Assembly: GCF_003712195.1 (NCBI RefSeq) | Contig: NZ_RDSD01000016.1 | Location: 46,475-110,474 of the forward strand | Direction: 5' to 3' | Length of the DNA stretch: 64,000 bases | DNA from: Proteiniphilum sp. X52 | Lineage (GTDB): Bacteria; Bacteroidota; Bacteroidia; Bacteroidales; Dysgonomonadaceae | Shown: one piece after another, positions 43,246 through 52,503 of the stretch | How the letters are laid out: every line of letters begins with the position of its first letter | Position numbering within the stretch: position 1 is the stretch's first letter | The notes under the pieces: model-generated | The model's input: only the letters and a program-made list of their open reading frames with translations | The model's database searches: none | Told to the model about the DNA's origin: nothing | Translations under genes and position numbers: made by a program

Positions 43246-45588
43246 ATGAACATACTAAGATCATACAAGCGTACCCGATTCTTTTTATGGGTGAATATTA
43301 CCGGATTGGCCATCGGATTGGCTGTTTCCATTATGCTGATCCTGTTTGTGGTAAATGAACTGAGTTACGACAAGCATTTCGCGAACAAAGAGCGCATCGT
43401 ACGCTTGCTGACAATCTGGGAAAGACAAGACCAGGCGACCAGTTATGCGATCAATATGCGTAAAGCTTACACGGAACTGCCACCAAAAATTCCTGGACTG
43501 GAGGCGGCTGTGCAACTCTATAACACAGGCTCGGTAGAGGTAATTTACGATAAAGAGCGTTTTCAGAATGTCCGCTCTTTGTGCGTTGACCCTGAATTTT
43601 TCAAAATCTTTCAGATGAAGTTTGTGGAAGGGAATGCCCAAACGGCATTGGCCAATAACAACTCAGCCGTGCTGACACGACAGCAAGCCGAGATAATTTT
43701 CGGCAGCCCCCAGAAGGCGATGGATCAAATCGTACAAGTCCTGAATCAGGATTTCGTCGTCTCGGCCATCGTCGAGAAACTTCCCGCCAGCACCCACTTC
43801 TCCTTCGATGCTTTGGTCAGCATGCACGCCATAAGCCATTGGATGGAAGGCATGCTGGGATTGGAATTCCAGACCTATTACCTGATCAGGCCGGACGCGT
43901 CGCTCCACGATGTCAGGAATGCTATCGAAAAAGAATATTCTGCCATCACTGCCGCTTTCGGCGAATCGTTCAATGCGAGAATTTATGGCAAGACGGATAA
44001 ACTGACCGATGTATATTTACATTCCGATGCGGTCAGCGGCAATATTGGTAAAGTGGGAGACATGCGCCTCGTCTGGCTTTTGTCCGGGCTCGCGTTGTTT
44101 ATATTGCTGCTCGCTGTCAGCAACTTCATCAATCTGTTCATTGCTCAGGGTGAAACCCGTATGAGTGAAATCGGTATCAGGAAAACCAACGGCGCGGCTA
44201 TCGGAGATATTGTCCGGCAGTTCTTTTCCGAGGTATCGGGTATCGTATTGATCGCCTTTATCATCGGAGTGCTCCTCACAATCATACTCGCTCCCTATTT
44301 TTCGGAATTGATCCGCAGGGAGATCGATATGACCCAGTTATGGAACCCCACCTTTATACTGTCTGCTGCCGGCCTTTTTGTGGTGACCGTCGTTTCTTCG
44401 GCATTTTATCCCGCACTCTATCTCAGCCGCTTCAGCCCGCTCGATATCCTGGGCAAAAGAATCCGGTTTTCAAAACGGAGGCTGACAGTGGGCGTGGTGA
44501 TTTTTCAATCCATCATCACTATTGTGTTAGTGTCTTTCATCCTGGTCATCAATAGCCAGACCAATTATCTGAAAAATATTCCCCTCGGATATAATCCTGA
44601 AAATGTAGTGACTATCCCGTTGAACAGTACGATCCGCAATAGTTTTGAAGCAATAAAACAAGAATTGCTCTCCGTGCCTGAAATAAAACAGGTAAGCGGA
44701 GCTCAACATCTTTTCGGGATGGGTGGCAGCGGACAGCGGATCGGTCTGCTCGACAATAAGGAGGCGAAACATAGCATCAATGAATACCGGATCATGCCGG
44801 GAATCGCTGAATTGATGGAATTGCAATTGCTCGAAGGTGATTTTTTCAAGGAAAACGCACCCGACAGCGTCAATCAAGTCGTGCTGAATGAAGCAGCGGT
44901 CAAGATGTTAGGGTTATCATCACCGGTCGCGGGAAAATCTGTAATGTATACATGGGGGATTACCGAAGTAGTAGGTGTCGTAAAAGATTTCTGTTATGCC
45001 TATCCTGCCGATAAGATTGCACCGATCGCCTTGAGTAAGACAAGCGGAGGAAGTTTGTTATACGCCCGTTTCAGGGAGGGAACCGACCGTAAAGAGGCGC
45101 TCGAAAAAACATTGGCTGTATTCCATCAGTTCGATCCCGATTTCATGCTGAACCCAATGTGGAGTGAAGATATCTATACCCAAAAGTTTGAAACTTTCAG
45201 CACCACTTCAAAGATAATCACGATAGCATCGTTACTTTCAGTATTCATTGCCATGCTGGGATTAGTGGCGATACATTTATATACGACAGTCCGCAAGACA
45301 AAGGAAATAGGGATCCGCAGGATCAACGGAGCCACCTCCGAAGCAATATTCTCACTATTGACAGGTGATATTGTCAAATGGATCATGATTGCCGGAGTGA
45401 TAGCGGTACCCATTATCTATTACATGGCCACGAACATGCTGAACCAATACGCCAATCATACTTCATTGAGTTATATGATGTTTGTGATTCCCATATTGAT
45501 TCAATGCCTCATCGCCATCCTGGCTACATCGGGAGTAACGTGGTGGGCTTTGCAACAAAACCCGGTGAATGCGTTGAAGAAAGAGTAA
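43246..45588 (+). CDS. FtsX/MacB-type ABC transporter permease 3
   Basis: A 780-residue double-module permease. Starts MNILRSYKRTRFFLWVNITGLAIGLAVSIMLILFVVNELSYDKHF. The first coupling segment is SEIGIRKTNGAAIGDIVRQF, the second KEIGIRRINGATSEAIFSLL, and the tail is NPVNALKKE. Membrane spans near residues 280-400 and 660-770. It is flanked on both sides by composite repeats and the 49-base duplicated unit, so it may be the product of, or a substrate for, recent duplication. The ATPase gene follows. Confidence 0.9.
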   Translation: MNILRSYKRTRFFLWVNITGLAIGLAVSIMLILFVVNELSYDKHFANKERIVRLLTIWERQDQATSYAINMRKAYTELPPKIPGLEAAVQLYNTGSVEVIYDKERFQNVRSLCVDPEFFKIFQMKFVEGNAQTALANNNSAVLTRQQAEIIFGSPQKAMDQIVQVLNQDFVVSAIVEKLPASTHFSFDALVSMHAISHWMEGMLGLEFQTYYLIRPDASLHDVRNAIEKEYSAITAAFGESFNARIYGKTDKLTDVYLHSDAVSGNIGKVGDMRLVWLLSGLALFILLLAVSNFINLFIAQGETRMSEIGIRKTNGAAIGDIVRQFFSEVSGIVLIAFIIGVLLTIILAPYFSELIRREIDMTQLWNPTFILSAAGLFVVTVVSSAFYPALYLSRFSPLDILGKRIRFSKRRLTVGVVIFQSIITIVLVSFILVINSQTNYLKNIPLGYNPENVVTIPLNSTIRNSFEAIKQELLSVPEIKQVSGAQHLFGMGGSGQRIGLLDNKEAKHSINEYRIMPGIAELMELQLLEGDFFKENAPDSVNQVVLNEAAVKMLGLSSPVAGKSVMYTWGITEVVGVVKDFCYAYPADKIAPIALSKTSGGSLLYARFREGTDRKEALEKTLAVFHQFDPDFMLNPMWSEDIYTQKFETFSTTSKIITIASLLSVFIAMLGLVAIHLYTTVRKTKEIGIRRINGATSEAIFSLLTGDIVKWIMIAGVIAVPIIYYMATNMLNQYANHTSLSYMMFVIPILIQCLIAILATSGVTWWALQQNPVNALKKE

Positions 45589-45777
45589 ATGAATGTGGCG
45601 AACAACGTTCAACCGAGCGAAGTGTGGTTGATGTGACTAATGTGACAATGTGCCAATGTGACTAATTTGATTAATGGACTTCTCCACTTCACACTTCTAA
45701 GTTCCAAATTCCAAGTTCCAAGTTCCAAGTTCTAAGTTCCAAGTTCTAATTTCCAAGTTCCAAGTTCTAATTTCCAA
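45589..45777 (+). repeat. Duplicated 49-base unit plus composite repeat copy D
   Basis: The 49-base unit (45589-45637), then (ACTAATGTG)n to 45669, core attaatggacttctccactt... at 45670-45698, and a long (AGTTCCAAGTTCTA)n array to 45777. It ends 20 nt before the ATPase ATG at 45798. Confidence 0.9.
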
Positions 45778-45797
45778 CTGATAAAATAAAAACAATT

Positions 45798-46472
45798 ATG
45801 ATCAAGATTAACGATTTAAGAAAAGTATTCCGTACGGAAGAGGTAGAAACCATCGCGTTGAACAATATCGCCATGGAAGTCAAAGAGGGTGAATTCGTAG
45901 CCATCATGGGGCCGTCGGGTTGTGGCAAATCCACCCTGTTGAATATTCTCGGGTTGTTGGATAACCCCACATCAGGAGAATACTGGCTCGACAGCAAGGA
46001 GGTAGGCCACCTCAAAGAAAAAGAACGCACCCAAACCCGTAAGGGAAAGATCGGCTTCGTGTTCCAGAGCTTCAATCTGATCGAGGAAATGACGGTGCAC
46101 GAAAATGTGGAATTGCCGCTCACCTACCTCAAGGTAAAAGCCTCTGAACGCAAGACACGGGTAGAAGAAGTGCTTCGCCGCATGAATATCAGCCACCGTG
46201 CAGGCCACTTCCCCAACCAGCTTTCGGGAGGCCAGCAACAGCGTGTGGCCATTGCCCGCGCTGTAATCGCCAATCCCAAACTGATCCTTGCCGATGAACC
46301 GACCGGTAACCTCGACTCCAAAAATGGAAAAGACGTGATGGACCTGCTCACCGAACTGAACCGGGAAGGCACCACCATCGTGATGGTAACCCACTCGCAA
46401 CATGATGCTTCGTTCGCACATCGCATCGTCAACCTGTTCGACGGACAGATCGTCACTGAAGTAGAGATGTAA
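45798..46472 (+). CDS. MacB/LolD-type ABC transporter ATPase
   Basis: A 224-residue cytoplasmic ATPase that powers the FtsX-type permeases encoded upstream. Walker A GPSGCGKST near residue 38, Q-loop VFQSFNLIEEMT, ABC signature LSGGQQQRVAIARA near residue 143, Walker B LILADEPTGNLDS and the switch histidine in MVTHSQHD. The protein resembles LolD/MacB-class ATPases that pair with MacB-type permeases. It is the only ATPase of the operon, so it would have to serve three permeases as homodimer or alternative complexes; this is inference. Confidence 0.95.
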   Translation: MIKINDLRKVFRTEEVETIALNNIAMEVKEGEFVAIMGPSGCGKSTLLNILGLLDNPTSGEYWLDSKEVGHLKEKERTQTRKGKIGFVFQSFNLIEEMTVHENVELPLTYLKVKASERKTRVEEVLRRMNISHRAGHFPNQLSGGQQQRVAIARAVIANPKLILADEPTGNLDSKNGKDVMDLLTELNREGTTIVMVTHSQHDASFAHRIVNLFDGQIVTEVEM

Positions 46473-46647
46473 AAGTAAAAAAATGATGCAACGTTTCTCC
46501 ATCTCGTACGTCTTAATAGTATATCCTATGATGTGTGGTCATATCACATGGTTGTGATCCCACCACCAACAACATTACACTGGATGAGGCAACGATGAAA
46601 ATCATTCCCCGGACAGAATGGATTTCTAATAACTAAAAAGTACTGGT

Positions 46648-47289
46648 ATGAAACCTTCAGCACAATGTTTCCTGATTGGATTACTTCTTTCCGTTCCACT
46701 TTCTTGGCAGGGCAATCTAAACGCGCAATCAACTTTTTCCGGCTCAAAAGGAGCCATCGGCATCACCTATTCCGGCTTGGGAGACAATGACGCCTTCCAT
46801 TTTGAAAGCCTTGATGGGGCGGGTGGATATGTGGGCAAGGGCTATTACTCTTTGGGAATCACCTATATACACCCCCTCGCAAAACGTTTGGATATCGAAA
46901 CCGGTATCTCCTATGGTAAATATAGGTATCAATTCAGCAATGCATCGCTTGGACCGGACGCGCCGGAACCCTACAAGGTAACGAACACCGTAGTGGACAT
47001 ACCGGTAACGGCGCGTTGGGCATTTCTGAAATATTTCTTTTTGAACGGAGGATTGTTACTGGGTATAGACACCGGAAAAGAGAATCATCTGGATAGCCAG
47101 ACCGGCATTGGCGCGACGATCGGTGTCGGCGCGAAATATGACCTGAAAAACACAGGGGTAAGCTTGTTTGTCAATCCCTACTATAAAATACATAACCTGA
47201 TTCCTTTTTCCATGGGAAATTATCATCTGCGTACAGACGAAAGTGGCTTCCGTTTGGGTGTTGTCTATCATCTGGTTGATAACTTCTGA
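46648..47289 (+). CDS. Putative outer-membrane beta-barrel protein
   Basis: A 213-residue exported protein. Signal peptide MKPSAQCFLIGLLLSVPLSWQGNLNAQ; then glycine- and aromatic-rich strands (KGAIGITYSGLGDNDAFHFE, YYSLGITYIHPLAKRLDIET, ISYGKYRYQF), ending RLGVVYHLVDNF with the aromatic C-terminus common to barrel proteins. This looks like a porin-like eight-stranded barrel, but I cannot name a specific family. It lies 175 bases after the ABC ATPase and may be separate from that operon. No promoter box was found in the gap. Confidence 0.7.
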   Translation: MKPSAQCFLIGLLLSVPLSWQGNLNAQSTFSGSKGAIGITYSGLGDNDAFHFESLDGAGGYVGKGYYSLGITYIHPLAKRLDIETGISYGKYRYQFSNASLGPDAPEPYKVTNTVVDIPVTARWAFLKYFFLNGGLLLGIDTGKENHLDSQTGIGATIGVGAKYDLKNTGVSLFVNPYYKIHNLIPFSMGNYHLRTDESGFRLGVVYHLVDNF

Positions 47290-47341
47290 CAATATCTCCA
47301 CCAACCTTGGCCGATTTTCCGTATTTTTGCAGAATATAGGG

Positions 47342-47398
47342 CGCCCCTCGGGTAAACTCAAACAAGTTTGGTTTACCATGCGGCTTTCACTATATTTG
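47342..47398 (+). promoter_or_regulatory. dnaE promoter with overlapping inverted repeat
   Basis: TTTG at 47367-47370, 20-nt spacer, TATATTTG at 47391-47398, 35 nt before the dnaE ATG. The sequence GGTAAAC-t-CAAAC-aa-GTTTG-GTTTACC (47351-47377) is a near-perfect inverted repeat that includes the -33 box. It could be an operator, or a hairpin ending the upstream transcript. Confidence 0.7.
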
Positions 47399-47433
47399 TC
47401 CTGTTCATAAATAAAAAAATACGACCCAATTAT

Positions 47434-50400
47434 ATGCATCCCTTTGTACATCTACATGTTCACTCGCAATATTCACTGCTCGACGGCCAGGCAAGCATTC
47501 AGCGCCTGATCGACAAAGCCATGGGCGACGGTATGAAAGCACTGGCGCTGACCGACCACGGTGCCATGTACGGCATCAAGGAATTCCTCAATTATGCCGC
47601 CAGGAAAAATGCTCCGGTAAACGCAGAGATCAAAAAAATAAAGAGCGAGATAAGCGATCTGGAGAAAAAAGGGGAAAGTGGGGGGAAGATCGGGCAACTC
47701 CGGCAAAAACTCACCGAGACGGAAACCAAACTATTTAAACCGATAGTGGGGTGCGAATGCTACGTGGCACGCCGTAACCGTCATCTGCAATCGGAGAAGA
47801 TCGACGGCAGCGGGTGGCACCTGGTCGTGCTTGCCAAGAACCTGAAAGGGTATAAAAATCTCATCAAGATGGTCTCCAAAAGCTGGACAGAAGGGTTTTA
47901 TTACCGTCCCCGCATCGATAAGGAACTGTTGGAACAATACCACGAAGGACTGATCGTCTCCTCCGCCTGCCTCGGCGGTGAAATCCCCCGGAAAATCGAC
48001 AGCGGACAGATACAGGAAGCCGAAGAGGCGGTGCGGTGGTTCAAAGGCATTTTCGGTGAAGACTACTATATCGAACTCCAACGACACAAGACCGACAGGG
48101 TTGATGCCGACCAGACCACCTACCCCAAACAGGAGAGGGTGAATCAGGAGCTGATCCGCATCGCCAGGAAATACGATGTGAAGATAATCGCAAGCAATGA
48201 CGTTCATTTCGTGAACGAAGAGGACGCCGACGCGCACGACCGATTAATCTGCCTGAGCACCGGAAAGGATTTCGATGATCCCAACCGGATGCGATACACC
48301 AAGCAGGAATGGCTCAAAACCACTGCTGAAATGAACCGTATTTTTGCCGATATTCCCGAGGCGTTGACCAACACTCTGGAAGTCGCCGACAAAGTTGAAT
48401 GGTATTCGATTGACCATTCCGCGCTGATGCCTTTCTATCCCATCGACCCGGCATTCGGCACCGAAGAGATTTACAAACAAAAATATTCGGAAAAGGAGCT
48501 GACAGCGGAGTTCGGGGAAGCCAATTTCCACCGGCTGGGCGGTTATGACAAAGCGATCCGTATCAAACTGGAAGCCGACTATCTGGCATACCTCACTAAA
48601 AAAGGCGCGCAAAAACGATATGGCGACACGCTTACCCCGGAGATCGAGGAGCGGCTTGATTTCGAGCTGGAGACCATCAAGAACATGGGATATCCCGGCT
48701 ACTTTTTGATTGTGCAGGACTTTATCAATGCGGCCCGGGAAATGGATGTGGCCGTCGGCCCGGGACGTGGATCGGCTGCAGGCTCCGCTGTAGCATATTG
48801 CCTGAGGATCACCGATATCGACCCATTGAAATATGACCTGCTGTTCGAGCGTTTCCTCAATCCGGACCGCATCTCGATGCCCGATATCGATATCGATTTC
48901 GATGACGAGGGCCGCGGAAAGGTATTACGCTGGGTGACCGAAAAATACGGCAGTGAGAAGGTAGCCCATATCATCACCTATGGCACGATGGCTACCAAAT
49001 CGTCGATCCGCGATGTGGCGCGGGTGCACAAGCTGCCCCTGTCGGAATCGAACAGGCTCGCCAAGCTCGTGCCCGACAGAATACCCAACGTCAAAAAAAT
49101 CAATCTGAAAGCAGCGATAGAGAATGTGCCGGAGTTGCAGGAGGCTGCCCAGAGCAACGACCCGTTGGTGAAAAGCACGCTGAAGTATGCCGCGATGCTC
49201 GAGGGGAACGTACGAAGCACAGGGGTCCATGCCTGCGGCGTGATTATCGGCCAGACTGATATTTCAGATGTAGTTCCCATCAGCACGGCAGAAGACAAGG
49301 AGACCAAAGAGAAGCTGCTGGTCACACAATATGAAGGGTCGGTGATCGAGGAGACAGGCCTGATCAAGATGGATTTCCTCGGCCTGAAAACCCTTTCCAT
49401 TATCAAAGACGCGCTATCCATCATCGAACAAAACCGGGGAATAAAGATAAACATCGACGCCATCGACATGAACGATGAGGCTACTTACAGGCTCTATTGC
49501 AACGGACAGACCACCGGGACCTTCCAGTTTGAGTCGGCAGGAATGCAGAAATACCTCAAAGAGTTGCAACCCAGCAAGTTTGAAGACCTGATCGCGATGA
49601 ATGCCCTCTACCGCCCGGGACCCATGGACTATATCCCTTCTTTTGTGGCCCGCAAGCACGGCAGGGAGGAGATCGCCTACGACATTCCCATCATGGAGAA
49701 ATACCTGGATGAAACCTATGGGATTACCGTCTATCAGGAGCAAGTGATGCTTCTCTCCCGTCTGCTCGCAGGGTTTACCCGCGGACAATCGGATGAGTTG
49801 CGGAAGGCCATGGGGAAAAAGCTGATCGACAAGATGACGGCGTTGAAGGAAAAATTCATCGCAGGAGGCACCAAAAACGGCTATGAGGCCAAAGTGCTCA
49901 ACAAGATATGGAACGACTGGGAAAAATTTGCTTCTTACGCTTTCAATAAATCGCACGCGACCTGTTATTCGTGGGTGGCCTATCAGACTGCGTGGCTCAA
50001 AGCCAACTACCCGTCGGAATACATGGCGGCGGTACTCTCCAACAACCTGAACAACATCACTGAAATCACCAAGTTCATGGATGAGTGCATGGCGATGGGT
50101 ATCAACGTGCTTCCTCCCGACGTGAATGAGTCGATGCTGAAATTCTCCGTCAACGACGCGGGTGATGTCCGTTTCGGATTAGCAGCCATCAAGAGTGTGG
50201 GACAAAATGCGGTAAACGATATCATTGCAGAACGTAAGAAAAACGGCCGCTATAAAGACATTTTCGATTTTGTGGAACGAGTGAACCTCTCTTCCTGTAA
50301 TAAAAAGAATATCGAGGCACTGGCGATGGCAGGAGCATTCGACTCCTTTCCGGGCATACACAGGGAACAGTTGGCGGCACAAAACAGCAAGGGCGAAGAA

Positions 50401-51177
50401 TTCCTGGAAACCCTCATCCGTTACGGCAATAAATACCAACAGGACAAAATTGAAGCAATGAATTCGCTCTTCGGAGACGACACCTCTTTCCAGATAACCC
50501 GTCCCGAAATACCCCAGGCTGCCCGCTGGTCGGATCTGGAAAGGCTGAACAAAGAACGGGAACTGATCGGCATCTATTTATCGGCACACCCGTTAGATGA
50601 ATATGAGTTTATTCTCAAGTATGTATGTAATGCCGACACACAGCAATTACAGGATCTCGATTCACTCAATGGGAAAGATATCACCTTCGGGGGTATCGTC
50701 ACGGCGGTGCGCGAAGGACAAACCAAAAGAGGCTCCCCTTACACTATCTTCAAACTGGAAGACTACGCCGGCAAGTATGAGATCGCGCTTTTCAGCGAAG
50801 ACAGTGTAAACTTCGGCAGATACGCGCGTATCGGACTCTCTATCTATATTGAGGGAAAAGTACAGCCCCGACGTTACCGGGAGGGAGAGATGGAAGTAAA
50901 GATATCCTCCATTTCCCTGTTAGCCGAAGTGAAAGAGAAACTGGTCTCGAAGATCACGTTGCAAATTCCTCTTTCAGAGATAGATGACACCTCCGTGGCA
51001 GAATTATCGGCACTTGTGAAAAACAATTCCGGAAATTCATTGTTATATTTCCAAATTATTGGTGAAGAACCGCACATGAGAATTCAGCTGTTTTCACGGC
51101 CAGCCAAAATTCAAGTAAATAAAAAATTCATCGATTACTTAAAGAATAACTTATCTATCGACTTTAAAATCAACTAA
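47434..51177 (+). CDS. dnaE: DNA polymerase III alpha subunit
   Basis: The replicative polymerase catalytic subunit, 1247 residues. PHP domain at the N-terminus (FVHLHVHSQYSLLDGQASIQ), polymerase core with GPGRGSAAGSAVAYCL and the metal-binding aspartates in MPDIDIDFDDEGRGKV (about residue 480), finger and little-finger segments (FQFESAGMQKYLKEL; YQEQVMLLSRLLAGFTRGQSD), helix-hairpin-helix region (EALAMAGAFDSF), and a C-terminal OB fold (KDITFGGIVTAVREGQTKRG). The frame is open from 47368, but the promoter box at 47391-47398 and normal N-terminal alignment place the start at 47434. trxA follows by 25 bases. Confidence 0.97.
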   Translation: MHPFVHLHVHSQYSLLDGQASIQRLIDKAMGDGMKALALTDHGAMYGIKEFLNYAARKNAPVNAEIKKIKSEISDLEKKGESGGKIGQLRQKLTETETKLFKPIVGCECYVARRNRHLQSEKIDGSGWHLVVLAKNLKGYKNLIKMVSKSWTEGFYYRPRIDKELLEQYHEGLIVSSACLGGEIPRKIDSGQIQEAEEAVRWFKGIFGEDYYIELQRHKTDRVDADQTTYPKQERVNQELIRIARKYDVKIIASNDVHFVNEEDADAHDRLICLSTGKDFDDPNRMRYTKQEWLKTTAEMNRIFADIPEALTNTLEVADKVEWYSIDHSALMPFYPIDPAFGTEEIYKQKYSEKELTAEFGEANFHRLGGYDKAIRIKLEADYLAYLTKKGAQKRYGDTLTPEIEERLDFELETIKNMGYPGYFLIVQDFINAAREMDVAVGPGRGSAAGSAVAYCLRITDIDPLKYDLLFERFLNPDRISMPDIDIDFDDEGRGKVLRWVTEKYGSEKVAHIITYGTMATKSSIRDVARVHKLPLSESNRLAKLVPDRIPNVKKINLKAAIENVPELQEAAQSNDPLVKSTLKYAAMLEGNVRSTGVHACGVIIGQTDISDVVPISTAEDKETKEKLLVTQYEGSVIEETGLIKMDFLGLKTLSIIKDALSIIEQNRGIKINIDAIDMNDEATYRLYCNGQTTGTFQFESAGMQKYLKELQPSKFEDLIAMNALYRPGPMDYIPSFVARKHGREEIAYDIPIMEKYLDETYGITVYQEQVMLLSRLLAGFTRGQSDELRKAMGKKLIDKMTALKEKFIAGGTKNGYEAKVLNKIWNDWEKFASYAFNKSHATCYSWVAYQTAWLKANYPSEYMAAVLSNNLNNITEITKFMDECMAMGINVLPPDVNESMLKFSVNDAGDVRFGLAAIKSVGQNAVNDIIAERKKNGRYKDIFDFVERVNLSSCNKKNIEALAMAGAFDSFPGIHREQLAAQNSKGEEFLETLIRYGNKYQQDKIEAMNSLFGDDTSFQITRPEIPQAARWSDLERLNKERELIGIYLSAHPLDEYEFILKYVCNADTQQLQDLDSLNGKDITFGGIVTAVREGQTKRGSPYTIFKLEDYAGKYEIALFSEDSVNFGRYARIGLSIYIEGKVQPRRYREGEMEVKISSISLLAEVKEKLVSKITLQIPLSEIDDTSVAELSALVKNNSGNSLLYFQIIGEEPHMRIQLFSRPAKIQVNKKFIDYLKNNLSIDFKIN

Positions 51178-51202
51178 TCAATAATAACAAAAAAGACAAA
51201 TT

Positions 51203-51517
51203 ATGGCGCTTCAAATTACAGATGCAACCCTTGACGCAGTATTGGATACGGACAAGCTGGTGGTCATAGATTTCTGGGCTGAATGGTGCGGCCCCTGCAA
51301 AATGATCGGACCCATCATCGAAGAGATCGCGGAAGAATACAAGGATAAAGTGGTGGTGGGAAAACTCAATGTGGATGAGAACGACGAAACTACCGGCAAA
51401 TACGGTATCCGCAATATCCCTACCGTGCTTTTCATCAAAAACGGAAAAGTGGTGGACAAACTGGTAGGCGCGGGCCCTAAAACCCTCTTTACCGAAAAAA
51501 TTGACAAGTTAGTATAA
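51203..51517 (+). CDS. trxA: Thioredoxin
   Basis: A 104-residue cytoplasmic dithiol reductase. The active site is FWAEWCGPCKMIGP near residue 28, followed by the conserved cis-proline in IRNIPTVLFIKNG. Length and fold are those of classical TrxA. It is the last gene before a strong terminator and is probably co-transcribed with dnaE, or from an unseen promoter in the 25-base gap. Confidence 0.97.
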   Translation: MALQITDATLDAVLDTDKLVVIDFWAEWCGPCKMIGPIIEEIAEEYKDKVVVGKLNVDENDETTGKYGIRNIPTVLFIKNGKVVDKLVGAGPKTLFTEKIDKLV

Positions 51518-51535
51518 ATAACCTAGGTATGTTAT

Positions 51536-51576
51536 TAAAAAAGAGCTGTCTCAAAACGAGACGGCTCTTTTTTTAG
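51536..51576 (+). terminator. Terminator after trxA
   Basis: AAAAAAGAGCTGTCTC, a short AAAAC loop, then GAGACGGCTCTTTTTTT. The ten core base pairs include one G-U. The A- and T-runs make it usable from both sides; the minus-strand gene at 51604 converges on it. Confidence 0.88.
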
Positions 51577-51603
51577 ATCTCCCTTTCACTCTGCTTGACA
51601 GTC

Positions 51604-51825
51604 TTAATACTCATCCTCGTTGAAGAAGAAGTCCTCCTTGCTTGGATAATCAGGCCAAATATCCTCTATGGATTCGAATATTTCGCCATCCTCCTCAATC
51701 TCCTGCAGATTTTCAATCACCTCCAGCGGAGCGCCCGATCGCTGGGCATAATCAATCAACTCATCTTTTGTAGCGGGCCAGGGAGCATCTTCTAATTTTG
51801 ATGCCAGTTCAAGTGTCCAATACAT
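51604..51825 (-). CDS. DUF2795 domain protein
   Basis: A 73-residue acidic protein: MYWTLELASKLEDAPWPATKDELIDYAQRSG, then EVIENLQEIEEDGEIFESIEDIWPDYP and a tail of acidic and aromatic residues. The pattern WPATKDELIDYA...P-x-EVIENLQEI is that of DUF2795, a small protein of unknown function widespread in Bacteroidales. The ATG at 51825 is preferred over 51867 because it aligns with the family and the extra N-terminal residues (MRKNCTNNKLNRLS) look non-native. Confidence 0.85.
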   Translation of the reverse strand: MYWTLELASKLEDAPWPATKDELIDYAQRSGAPLEVIENLQEIEEDGEIFESIEDIWPDYPSKEDFFFNEDEY

Positions 51826-51882
51826 TGATAATCTATTTAATTTGTTGTTAGTGCAATTTTTTCGCAAATGTATAAAAAGTTT

Positions 51883-52443
51883 TCATATATCGCCTTGTTC
51901 CCAAAATAATTCTTCCGAGGTTTTGTTGCTTTCATACCTGGCAAATACGAAAAAGTAGTCTGAAAGCCGATTCAGGAAAACCAGCACTTCATCCGCCACC
52001 GGAAATTTTTCAGCTACACGGTACACATACCTCTCCGCCCGGCGCGCGACGGTACGACAAATATGGGCCCGCGCGGCCGCTTCATTGCCTCCGGGCAGCA
52101 CAAAGCGGTTCAGCCGCGGCAGATTCCCGTCGATCATGTCGATCTGCTCCTCAAGGCGGGATATGTCTTTTTCGGAGATGATACTGGCAGGTTTTGGCTC
52201 TTTACTTTCTGTCTCTGTTGCAAGGTAAGAACCTACGGTAAATAATTTATGTTGGATGTAACGGAGAAAATCGCGATGGTCGCTTTCTTTTATTTCGCAA
52301 CTCAGCCAGCCGATATAACTGTTCAACTCATCCACCGTTCCGTACGCATCAAGGCGGATATGCGTTTTACTCACCCGCATTCCCCTCACCAACGAGGTAG
52401 TTCCCCTGTCGCCGGTTTTCGTATATACCATACTTTTTTTCAT
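51883..52443 (-). CDS. PduO-type cob(I)alamin adenosyltransferase
   Basis: Attaches the 5'-deoxyadenosyl group from ATP to cobalt, forming coenzyme B12. A 186-residue protein with the N-terminal nucleotide-binding motif YTKTGDRGTTSLVRG and the helical motif FVLPGGNEAAARAHICRTVARRAER near residue 120. Length is typical of PduO/MMAB-type enzymes. The start is ATG at 52443 or an internal ATG at 52431. A 20-base motif shared with the prephenate dehydrogenase upstream region lies 27 bases before this start. No cobalamin riboswitch is visible. Confidence 0.92.
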   Translation of the reverse strand: MKKSMVYTKTGDRGTTSLVRGMRVSKTHIRLDAYGTVDELNSYIGWLSCEIKESDHRDFLRYIQHKLFTVGSYLATETESKEPKPASIISEKDISRLEEQIDMIDGNLPRLNRFVLPGGNEAAARAHICRTVARRAERYVYRVAEKFPVADEVLVFLNRLSDYFFVFARYESNKTSEELFWEQGDI

Positions 52444-52470
52444 ATGATTACTTTATTTTTTCATTTCGGT

Positions 52471-52490
52471 ATATGGAACTCGCTTTAGTC
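52471..52490 (-). repeat. 20-base element shared with 26367-26386
   Basis: Minus strand gactaaagcgagttccatat, identical over 20 bases to the sequence upstream of the prephenate dehydrogenase gene. In both places it stands 27-31 nt before an ATG on the same strand. Confidence 0.8.
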
Positions 52491-52503
52491 CTTTTCCACC
52501 TTC

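Noticed and set aside
51883..52503. A cobalamin riboswitch ahead of the adenosyltransferase
   Set aside because: The upstream 60 bases contain no B12-box-like sequence and the gap to the next gene is too short for the class.
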